A stretch of 64,000 nucleotides of DNA from Bugulina stolonifera (lineage: Eukaryota > Bryozoa > Gymnolaemata > Cheilostomatida > Bugulidae), in NCBI GenBank assembly GCA_935421135.1, contig OW285189.1:1598179-1662178 (forward strand), read 5' to 3'. A model generated the notes under the pieces. That model made no database searches. It was not told the origin of the DNA and saw only the letters and a program-made list of their open reading frames with translations. Below are positions 50,201 through 64,000 of the stretch, in pieces (position 1 is the first letter of the stretch; the number at the start of each line of letters is the position of its first letter). Both the position numbers and the translations under genes were made by a program.

Positions 50201-52670
50201 TATATACTACTATACATGTCTATGTACTACTATACATGTCTATGTACTACTATACATGTCTATGTACTACTATACATGTCTATATTCTACTCTACATGTC
50301 TATATACTACTATACATGTCTATGTACTACTATACATGTCTATGTACTACTATACATGTCTATGTACTACTATACATGTCTATGTACTACTATACATGTC
50401 TATATACTACTATACATGTCTATGTACTACTATACATGTCTATGTACTACTATACATGTCTATATACTACTATACATGTCTATGTACTACTATACATGTC
50501 TATATACTACTATACATGTCTATGTACTACTATACATATCTATATACTACTATACATGTCTATATACTACTATACATGTCTATGTACTACTATACATGTC
50601 TATGTACTACTATACATATCTATATACTACTATACATGTCTATATACTACTCTACATGTCTATGTACTACTATACATGTCTATATACTACTATACATGTC
50701 TATGTACTACTATACATGTCTATATACTACTATACATGTCTATATACTACTATACATGTCTATATACTACTATACATGTCTATGTACTACTATACATGTC
50801 TATATTCTACTCTACATGTCTATATACTACTATACATGTCTATGTACTACTATACATGTCTATATACTACTATACATGTCTATGTACTACTATACATGTC
50901 TATGTACTACTATACATGTCTATATACTACTATACATGTCTATATACTACTATACATGTCTATATACTACTCTACATGTCTATATACTACTATACATGTC
51001 TATATACTACTATACATGTCTATATACTACTATACATGTCTATATACTACTATACATGTCTATATACTACTATACATGTCTATGTACTACTATACATGTC
51101 TATGTACTACTATACATGTCTATATACTACTATACATGTCTATGTACTACTATACATGTCTATATACTACTATACATGTCTATGTACTACTATACATATC
51201 TATATACTACTATACATGTCTATGTACTACTATACATGTCTATATACTACTATACATGTCTATATACTACTATACATGTCTATATACTACTATACATGTC
51301 TATATACTACTATACATGTCTATGTACTACTATACATGTCTATATACTACTATACATGTCTATGTACTACTATACATGTCTATGTACTACTATACATGTC
51401 TATATACTACTATACATGTCTATGTACTACTATACATGTCTATATACTACTATACATGTCTATGTACTACTATACATATCTATATACTACTATACATGTC
51501 TATGTACTACTATACATGTCTATATACTACTATACATGTCTATATACTACTATACATGTCTATGTACTACTATACATATCTATATACTACTATACATGTC
51601 TATATACTACTATACATGTCTATGTACTACTATACATGTCTATGTACTACTATACATATCTATATACTACTATACATGTCTATATACTACTCTACATGTC
51701 TATGTACTACTATACATGTCTATATACTACTATACATGTCTATGTACTACTATACATGTCTATATACTACTATACATGTCTATATACTACTATACATGTC
51801 TATATACTACTATACATGTCTATGTACTACTATACATGTCTATATTCTACTCTACATGTCTATATACTACTATACATGTCTATGTACTACTATACATGTC
51901 TATATACTACTATACATGTCTATGTACTACTATACATGTCTATGTACTACTATACATGTCTATATACTACTATACATGTCTATATACTACTATACATGTC
52001 TATATACTACTCTACATGTCTATATACTACTATACATGTCTATGTACTACTATACATATCTATATACTACTATACATGTCTATGTACTACTATACATGTC
52101 TATATACTACTATACATGTCTATGTGCTACTCTACATGTCTACATACTACTATACATGTCTATGTACTACTATACATGTCTATGTACTACTACACATGTC
52201 TATATACTACTATACATGTCTATGTGCTACTATACATGTCTATATACTACTATACATGTCTATGTACTACTATACATATCTATATACTACTATACATGTC
52301 TATGTACTACTATACATGTCTATATACTACTATACATGTCTATATACTACTATACATGTCTATGTACTACTATACATATCTATGTACTACTATACATGTC
52401 TATGTGCTACTATACATGTCTATATACTACTATACATGTCTATGTACTACTATACATATCTATATACTACTATACATGTCTATATACTACTATACATGTC
52501 TATGTGCTACTATACATATCTATATACTACTATACATGTCTATGTACTACTATACATGTCTATATTCTACTCTACATGTCTATGTACTACTATACATGTC
52601 TATGTACTACTATACATGTCTATGTACTACTATACATGTCTATGTACTACTATACATGTCTATGTACTAC

Positions 52671-53386
52671 TAAATACATGTCTATATACTACTATACATG
52701 TCTATATACTACTATACATGTCTATATACTACTATACATGTCTATATACTACTATACATGTCTATGTACTACTATACATGTCTATGTACTACTATACATG
52801 TCTATGTACTACTATACATGTCTATGTACTACTATACATGTCTATGTACTACTAAATACATGTCTATATACTACTATACATGTCTATATACTACTATACA
52901 TGTCTATATACTACTATACATATCTATATACTACTATACATATCTATGTACTACTATACATGTCTATATACTACTATACATGTCTATGTACTACTATACA
53001 TGTCTATATTCTACTCTACATGTCTATATACTACTATACATGTCTATGTACTACTATACATGTCTATGTACTACTATACATGTCTATGTACTACTATACA
53101 TGTCTATGTACTACTAAATACATGTCTATATACTACTATACATGTCTATATACTACTATACATGTCTATATACTACTATACATATCTATATACTACTATA
53201 CATATCTATGTACTACTATACATGTCTATATACTACTATACATGTCTATGTACTACTATACATGTCTATATTCTACTCTACATGTCTATATACTACTATA
53301 CATGTCTATGTACTACTATACATGTCTATGTACTACTATACATGTCTATGTACTACTATACATGTCTATGTACTACTAAATACATG
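52671..53386 (+). repeat. Higher-order repeat marked by ACTAAATACATG
   Basis: The rare two-base insertion variant TAAATACATG starts at 52671, 52853, 53115 and 53377. The last two intervals are both 262 bp (13 units plus 2), and the first is 182 bp (9 units plus 2). The neighbouring variants also repeat, so this is a young block duplication. Confidence 0.9.
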
Positions 53387-56300
53387 TCTATATACTACTA
53401 TACATGTCTATATACTACTATACATGTCTATATACTACTATACATGTCTATGTACTACTATACATGTCTATATTCTACTCTACATGTCTATATACTACTA
53501 TACATGTCTATATACTACTATACATGTCTATATACTACTATACATGTCTATATACTACTATACATGTCTATATACTACTATACATGTCTATATACTACTA
53601 TACATGTCTATATACTACTCTACATGTCTATATACTACTATACATGTCTATGTACTACTATACATGTCTATATACTACTATACATGTCTATGTACTACTA
53701 TACATGTCTATGTACTACTATACATGTCTATGTACTACTATACATGTCTATATACTACTATACATGTCTATGTGCTACTATACATGTCTATATTCTACTC
53801 TACATGTCTATATACTACTATACATGTCTATATACTACTATACATGTCTATGTACTACTATACATGTCTATGTACTACTATACATGTCTATGTACTACTA
53901 TACATGTCTATGTACTACTATACATGTCTATGTACTACTATACATGTCTATGTACTACTATACATGTCTATATACTACTATACATGTCTATATACTACTA
54001 TACATGTCTATGTACTACTATACATGTCTATGTACTACTATACATGTCTATATACTACTATACATGCCTATGTACTACTACACATGTCTATATACTACTA
54101 TACATGTCTATGTACTACTCTACATGTCTATATACTACTATACATGTCTATGTACTACTATACATGTCTATATACTACTATACATGTCTATATACTACTA
54201 TACATGTCTATGTACTACTATACATGTCTATATTCTACTCTACATGTCTATATACTACTATACATGTCTATATACTACTATACATGTCTATATACTACTC
54301 TACATGTCTGTATACTACTATACATGTCTATGTACTACTACACATGTCTATATACTACTATACATGTCTATGTACTACTCTACATGTCTATATACTACTA
54401 TACATGTCTATATACTACTATACATGTCTATGTACTACTATACATGTCTATGTACTACTATACATGTCTATGTACTACTCTACATGTCTATATACTACTA
54501 TACATGTCTATATACTACTATACATGTCTATGTACTACTATACATGTCTATGTACTACTATACATGTCTATGTACTACTATACATGTCTATATACTACTA
54601 TACATGTCTATATTCTACTATACATGTCTATGTACTACTATACATGTCTATGTACTACTATACATGTCTATATACTACTATACATGTCTATGTACTACTA
54701 TACATGTCTATGTACTACTATACATGTCTATGTACTACTATACATGTCTATGTACTACTATACATGTCTATATACTACTATACATGTCTATATTCTACTA
54801 TACATGTCTATGTACTACTATACATGTCTATGTACTACTATACATGTCTATATACTACTATACATGTCTATATACTACTATACATGTCTATATACTACTA
54901 TACATGTCTATGTACTACTATACATATCTATATACTACTATACATGTCTATATTCTACTATACATGTCTATATACTACTATACATGTCTATGTACTACTA
55001 TACATGTCTGTATACTACTCTACATGTCTATATACTACTATACATGTCTATATACTACTATACATGTCTATATACTACTATACATGTCTATATACTACTA
55101 TACATGTCTATATACTACTATACATGTCTATATACTACTATACATGTCTATGTACTACTATACATGTCTATGTACTACTATACATGTCTATGTACTACTA
55201 TACATGTCTATGTACTACTATACATGTCTATATACTACTCTACATGTCTATATTCTACTCTACATGTCTATATACTACTATACATGTCTATGTACTACTA
55301 TACATGTCTATATACTACTATACATGTCTATATACTACTATACATGTCTATATACTACTATACATGTCTATATACTACTATACATGTCTATGTACTACTA
55401 TACATGTCTATGTACTACTATACATGTCTATGTACTACTATACATGTCTATGTACTACTATACATATCTATATTCTACTCTACATGTCTATATACTACTA
55501 TACATGTCTATGTACTACTATACATGTCTATATACTACTATACATGTCTATATACTACTCTACATGTCTATATTCTACTCTACATGTCTATATACTACTA
55601 TACATGTCTATATACTACTATACATGTCTATATACTACTATACATGTCTATGTGCTACTATACATGTCTATATACTACTATACATGTCTATATACTACTA
55701 TACATGTCTATGTACTACTATACATGTCTATGTACTACTATACATGTCTATGTACTACTATACATGTCTATGTACTACTATACATGTCTATATACTACTC
55801 TACATGTCTATATTCTACTCTACATGTCTATATACTACTATACATGTCTATATACTACTATACATGTCTATATACTACTATACATATCTATATACTACTA
55901 TACATGTCTATGTACTACTATACATGTCTATGTACTACTATACATGTCTATGTACTACTATACATGTCTATATACTACTATACATGTCTATGTACTACTA
56001 TACATGTCTATATACTACTATACATGTCTATGTACTACTATACATATCTATGTACTACTATACATGTCTATGTACTACTCTACATGTCTATGTACTACTA
56101 TACATGTCTATATACTACTATACATGTCTATATACTACTATACATGTCTATATACTACTATACATGTCTATGTACTACTATACATATCTATATACTACTA
56201 TACATGTCTATATTCTACTATACATGTCTATGTACTACTATACATGTCTATGTACTACTATACATGTCTATGTACTACTATACATGTCTATATACTACTA

Positions 56301-59300
56301 TACATGTCTATATTCTACTATACATGTCTATGTACTACTATACATGTCTATATACTACTATACATGTCTATATACTACTATACATGTCTATGTACTACTA
56401 TACATGTCTATATACTACTATACATGTCTATGTACTACTATACATGTCTATATACTACTATACATGTCTATGTACTACTATACATATCTATGTACTACTA
56501 TACATGTCTATGTACTACTCTACATGTCTATGTGCTACTATACATGTCTATGTACTACTATACATGTCTATGTGCTACTCTACATATCTATATACTACTA
56601 TACATGTCTATATACTACTACACATGTCTATATACTACTATACATGTCTATATTCTACTATACATGTCTATATACTACTATACATGTCTATGTACTACTA
56701 TACATGTCTATGTACTACTATACATGTCTATGTACTACTATACATGTCTATGTACTACTATACATGTCTATGTACTACTATACATGTCTATATACTACTA
56801 TACATGTCTATGTACTACTATACATGTCTATGTACTACTATACATGTCTATATACTACTATACATGTCTATATACTACTATACATGTCTATGTACTACTA
56901 TACATGTCTATGTACTACTATACATGTCTATATACTACTATACATGTCTATGTACTACTATACATGTCTATATACTACTCTACATGTCTATGTACTACTA
57001 TACATATCTATATACTACTATACATGTCTATATTCTACTATACATGTCTATATACTACTATACATGTCTATATACTACTATACATGTCTATATACTACTA
57101 TACATGTCTATATTCTACTATACATGTCTATATACTACTATACATGTCTATGTACTACTATACATGTCTATATACTACTATACATGTCTATATACTACTC
57201 TACATGTCTATGTACTACTATACATATCTATATACTACTATACATGTCTATATTCTACTCTACATGTCTATATACTACTATACATGTCTATATACTACTA
57301 TACATGTCTATGTACTACTACACATGTCTATATACTACTATACATGTCTATGTACTACTATACATGTCTATGTACTACTATACATGTCTATATACTACTA
57401 TACATGTCTATGTACTACTATACATGTCTATATACTACTCTACATGTCTATATACTACTATACATGTCTATGTACTACTATACATGTCTATATACTACTA
57501 TACATGTCTATGTACTACTATACATGTCTATATACTACTATACATGTCTATGTACTACTATACATGTCTATGTACTACTATACATGTCTATATTCTACTC
57601 TACATGTCTATATACTACTATACATGTCTATATACTACTATACATGCCTATGTACTACTACACATGTCTATATACTACTATACATGTCTATGTACTACTA
57701 TACATGTCTATATACTACTATACATGTCTATGTACTACTATACATGTCTATGTGCTACTATACATGTCTATATACTACTATACATGTCTATGTACTACTA
57801 CACATGTCTATATACTACTCTACATGTCTATATACTACTATACATGTCTATGTACTACTATACATGTCTATATACTACTATACATGTCTATATTCTACTC
57901 TACATGTCTATATACTACTGTACATGTCTATATACTACTATACATGTCTATGTACTACTACACATGTCTATATACTACTATACATGTCTATGTACTACTA
58001 TACATGTCTATGTACTACTATACATGTCTATATACTACTATACATGTCTATGTACTACTATACATGTCTATATACTACTCTACATGTCTATATACTACTA
58101 TACATGTCTATGTACTACTATACATGTCTATATACTACTATACATGTCTATGTACTACTATACATGTCTATATACTACTATACATGTCTATGTACTACTA
58201 TACATGTCTATGTACTACTATACATGTCTATATTCTACTCTACATGTCTATATACTACTATACATGTCTATATACTACTATACATGCCTATGTACTACTA
58301 CACATGTCTATATACTACTATACATGTCTATGTACTACTATACATGTCTATATACTACTATACATGTCTATGTACTACTATACATGTCTATGTGCTACTA
58401 TACATGTCTATATACTACTATACATGTCTATGTACTACTACACATGTCTATATACTACTCTACATGTCTATATACTACTATACATGTCTATATTCTACTC
58501 TACATGTCTATATACTACTATACATATCTATGTACTACTCTACATGTCTATGTACTACTATACATGTCTATGTACTACTATACATGTCTATGTACTACTA
58601 TACATGTCTATATACTACTATACATGTCTATATACTACTATACATGTCTATGTACTACTATACATGTCTATATACTACTATACATGTCTATATACTACTA
58701 CACATGTCTATATTCTACTCTACATGTCTATATACTACTATACATGTCTATGTACTACTATACATGTCTATGTACTACTATACATGTCTATGTACTACTA
58801 TACATGTCTATATACTACTATACATGTCTATGTACTACTATACATGTCTATATACTACTATACATGTCTATGTACTACTATACATGTCTATATACTACTA
58901 TACATGTCTGTGTACTACTACATGTCTGTATACTACTATACATATCTATATACTACTATACATGTCTATGTGCTACTATACATGTCTATGTACTACTATA
59001 CATGTCTATGTACTACTATACATGTCTATGTACTACTATACATGTCTATATACTACTATACATGTCTATATTCTACTATACATGTCTATGTACTACTATA
59101 CATGTCTATATACTACTATACATATCTATATACTACTATACATGTCTATGTGCTACTATACATGTCTATATTCTACTCTACATGTCTATATACTACTATA
59201 CATGTCTATATACTACTATACATGTCTATATACTACTATACATGTCTATATACTACTATACATGTCTATGTACTACTATACATGTCTATGTACTACTATA

Positions 59301-62300
59301 CATGTCTATATACTACTATACATGTCTATGTACTACTATACATGTCTATATACTACTCTACATGTCTATATACTACTATACATGTCTATGTACTACTATA
59401 CATGTCTATATACTACTATACATGTCTATGTACTACTATACATGTCTATATTCTACTCTACATGTCTATATACTACTATACATGTCTATATTCTACTCTA
59501 CATGTCTATGTACTACTATACATGTCTATATTCTACTCTACATGTCTATATACTACTATACATGTCTATATACTACTATACATGCCTATGTACTACTACA
59601 CATGTCTATATACTACTATACATGTCTATGTACTACTATACATGTCTATGTACTACTATACATGTCTATATACTACTATACATGTCTATGTACTACTATA
59701 CATGTCTATGTACTACTATACATGTCTATATATTACTATACATGTCTATATACTACTATACATGTCTATGTACTACTATACATGTCTATATTCTACTCTA
59801 CATGTCTATGTACTACTATACATGTCTATATTCTACTCTACATGTCTATATACTACTATACATGTCTATGTACTACTATACATGTCTATATACTACTATA
59901 CATGTCTATGTACTACTATACATGTCTATGTACTACTATACATGTCTATGTACTACTATACATGTCTATGTACTACTATACATGTCTATGTACTACTATA
60001 CATGTCTATGTGCTACTATACATGTCTATGTACTACTATACATGTCTATATACTACTCTACATGTCTATATACTACTATACATGTCTATGTACTACTATA
60101 CATGTCTATATACTACTCTACATGTCTATATACTACTATACATGTCTATGTGCTACTATACATGTCTATATTCTACTCTACATGTCTATATACTACTATA
60201 CATGTCTATATACTACTATACATGTCTATATACTACTATACATGTCTATATACTACTATACATGTCTATGTACTACTATACATGTCTATGTACTACTATA
60301 CATGTCTATATACTACTATACATGTCTATGTACTACTATACATGTCTATATACTACTCTACATGTCTATATACTACTATACATGTCTATGTACTACTATA
60401 CATGTCTATATACTACTATACATGTCTATGTACTACTATACATGTCTATATACTACTATACATGTCTATGTACTACTATACATGTCTATATTCTACTCTA
60501 CATGTCTATATACTACTATACATGTCTATATTCTACTCTACATGTCTATGTACTACTATACATGTCTATATTCTACTCTACATGTCTATATACTACTATA
60601 CATGTCTATATACTACTATACATGCCTATGTACTACTACACATGTCTATATACTACTATACATGTCTATGTACTACTATACATGTCTATGTACTACTATA
60701 CATGTCTATATACTACTATACATGTCTATGTACTACTATACATGTCTATGTACTACTATACATGTCTATATATTACTATACATGTCTATATACTACTATA
60801 CATGTCTATGTACTACTATACATGTCTATATTCTACTCTACATGTCTATGTACTACTATACATGTCTATATTCTACTCTACATGTCTATATACTACTATA
60901 CATGTCTATGTACTACTATACATGTCTATATACTACTATACATGTCTATGTACTACTATACATGTCTATGTACTACTATACATGTCTATGTACTACTATA
61001 CATGTCTATGTACTACTATACATGTCTATGTACTACTATACATGTCTATGTGCTACTATACATGTCTATGTACTACTATACATGTCTATATACTACTCTA
61101 CATGTCTATATACTACTATACATGTCTATGTACTACTATACATGTCTATATACTACTCTACATGTCTATATACTACTATACATGTCTATATACTACTATA
61201 CATGTCTATATACTACTATACATGTCTATATACTACTATACATGTCTATATACTACTATACATGTCTATGTACTACTATACATGTCTATATACTACTATA
61301 CATGTCTGTATACTACTATACATGTCTATATACTACTATACATGTCTATATTCTACTCTACATGTCTATGTACTACTATACATGTCTATGTACTACTATA
61401 CATGTCTATATTCTACTATACATGTCTATGTACTACTATACATGTCTATATACTACTATACATGTCTATATACTACTATACATGTCTATATACTACTATA
61501 CATGTCTATGTACTACTATACATATCTATGTACTACTATACATGTCTATGTACTACTATACATGTCTATATTCTACTCTACATGTCTATGTACTACTATA
61601 CATGTCTATGTACTACTATACATTTCTATGTACTACTATACATGTCTATATACTACTATACATATCTATATACTACTATACATGTCTATATTCTACTCTA
61701 CATGTCTATGTACTACTATACATGTCTATGTACTACTATACATGTCTATATACTACTATACATGTCTATGTACTACTATACATGTCTATATACTACTATA
61801 CATGTCTATATACTACTATACATGTCTATATACTACTACACATGTCTATATACTACTATACATGTCTATGTACTACTCTACATGTCTATATACTACTATA
61901 CATGTCTATGTACTACTATACATGTCTATATACTACTATACATGTCTATGTACTACTATACATGTCTATATACTACTATACATATCTATGTACTACTATA
62001 CATGTCTATATACTACTATACATGTCTATATACTACTATACATGTCTATATACTACTATACATGTCTATATACTACTATACATGTCTATATACTACTCTA
62101 CATGTCTATGTACTACTATACATGTCTATGTACTACTATACATGTCTATATACTACTATACATATCTATATACTACTATACATGTCTATGTACTACTATA
62201 CATATCTATATACTACTATACATATCTATGTACTACTATACATGTCTATATACTACTATACATGTCTATATACTACTATACATGTCTATATACTACTATA

Positions 62301-64000
62301 CATGTCTATATACTACTATACATGTCTATATACTACTATACATGTCTATATACTACTATACATGTCTATGTACTACTATACATGTCTATATACTACTCTA
62401 CATGTCTATATACTACTATACATGTCTATATACTACTATACATGTCTATATACTACTATACATGTCTATGTACTACTATACATGTCTATATACTACTCTA
62501 CATGTCTATATACTACTATACATGTCTATATACTACTATACATGTCTATGTACTACTATACATGTCTATATACTACTATACATGTCTATATACTACTATA
62601 CATGTCTATATACTACTATACATGTCTATGTACTACTATACATGTCTATATACTACTCTACATGTCTATATACTACTATACATGTCTATGTACTACTATA
62701 CATGTCTATGTGCTACTATACATGTCTATGTACTACTATACATGTCTATGTACTACTATACATGTCTATGTACTACTATACATGTCTATATACTACTATA
62801 CATGTCTATGTACTACTATACATGTCTATGTACTACTATACATGTCTATATACTACTATACATGTCTATATACTACTCTACATGTCTATATACTACTATA
62901 CATGTCTATATACTACTATACATGTCTATATTCTACTATACATGTCTATGTACTACTATACATGTCTATATACTACTATACATGTCTATGTACTACTATA
63001 CATGTCTATGTACTACTATACATGTCTATATACTACTCTACATGTCTATATACTACTATACATGTCTATGTACTACTATACATGTCTATGTGCTACTATA
63101 CATGTCTATGTACTACTATACATGTCTATGTACTACTATACATGTCTATATACTACTATACATGTCTATGTACTACTATACATGTCTATATACTACTCTA
63201 CATGTCTATATACTACTATACATGTCTATGTACTACTATACATGTCTATGTGCTACTATACATGTCTATGTACTACTATACATGTCTATGTACTACTATA
63301 CATGTCTATATACTACTCTACATGTCTATATACTACTATACATGTCTATGTACTACTATACATGTCTATGTGCTACTATACATGTCTATGTACTACTATA
63401 CATGTCTATGTACTACTATACATGTCTATGTACTACTATACATGTCTATGTACTACTATACATGTCTATGTACTACTATACATGTCTATGTACTACTATA
63501 CATGTCTATATACTACTCTACATGTCTATATACTACTATACATGTCTATGTACTACTATACATGTCTATGTACTACTATACATGTCTATATACTACTATA
63601 CATGTCTATGTACTACTATACATGTCTATGTACTACTATACATGTCTATATACTACTATACATGTCTATGTACTACTATACATGTCTATGTACTACTATA
63701 CATGTCTATATACTACTATACATGTCTATGTACTACTATACATGTCTATGTACTACTATACATGTCTATGTACTACTATACATGTCTATATTCTACTCTA
63801 CATGTCTATGTACTACTATACATGTCTATGTACTACTATACATGTCTATATACTACTATACATGTCTATATACTACTATACATGTCTATGTACTACTATA
63901 CATGTCTATATACTACTATACATGTCTATATACTACTATACATGTCTATATACTACTATACATGTCTATATACTACTATACATGTCTATGTACTACTATA

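Larger units (their letters stand above)
33752..64000 (+). repeat. 20-bp megasatellite within collagen intron 17
   Basis: About 1500 tandem copies of TCTATATACTACTATACATG run to the window end. The main variants are ATGTAC for ATATAC, TTCTACTCTACATG, ATGTGCTAC, CATATC for CATGTC and TCTGTATAC. The sense strand has no TAA, TAG or TGA in the consensus, so all three frames stay open for thousands of codons; these end only at rare ACTAAATAC variants. Composition, perfect periodicity and lack of any non-repeat sequence rule out a gene. Rare variants recur at fixed distances, showing higher-order duplication. It lies in the intron after exon 17 if the collagen gene continues beyond the window. Confidence 0.99.

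Noticed and set aside
33664..53379. Open frames of up to 6571 codons on the + strand
   Set aside because: They are pure read-through of a 20-bp satellite without stop codons, with the same cycle in all three frames and crossing an N gap.

Overview
The window is eukaryotic and almost certainly from an invertebrate animal. Two multi-exon genes with GT-AG introns lie head to tail on the + strand, and one of them is a collagen with a signal peptide. The DNA is AT-rich, very poor in coding sequence, and full of TACATGTA-like palindromes, short tandem arrays and small inverted-repeat transposons. A sponge or another early-branching animal would fit the type IV/spongin-like collagen, but the sequence does not prove this. 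There are no bacterial genes, rRNA, recognisable tRNA or CRISPR arrays.

Layout. 1-2000: AT-rich DNA with a family of inverted GGGGCAAGTTGGGAC-type motifs (probably a decayed DNA transposon) and a perfect-armed palindrome. 3.2-7.25 kb: a mosaic tandem duplication of about 1.75 kb, in which one copy has grown an 18-bp minisatellite and the other carries a clean MITE insertion; the first copy preserves the empty site. 7.3-8.9 kb: two weak minus-strand coding candidates. 8.9-11.0 kb: a 32-bp satellite split by a hAT-like element. 11.08-17.49 kb: the last five exons (265 residues) of an armadillo-repeat protein gene, whose last intron is about 3.1 kb of 22-bp satellite. 17.5-19.9 kb: intergenic, with a 17-bp array and one orphan exon candidate.

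19.90-32.75 kb: seventeen 5' exons (525 codons) of a collagen with a signal peptide, a short non-collagenous head containing RGD, a Cys-rich start to the triple helix and many Gly-X-Y interruptions, most like type IV or spongin-type chains. Its introns contain at least six different tandem arrays, a MITE, and a LINE 3' remnant. 32.75-64.0 kb: the intron after exon 17 turns almost at once into a 20-bp satellite, interrupted by one hAT-like element and a 200-bp run of N, that runs out of the window. The collagen 3' end is not present.

The most notable features are the intronic megasatellite of at least 30 kb, which is nearly free of the dinucleotide AG on the sense strand, and the repeated pattern of transposons inserted inside satellites. 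The very long reading frames over the arrays are products of repeat composition, not genes. Exon joins were checked by phase: all collagen exons and all armadillo exons join in frame.
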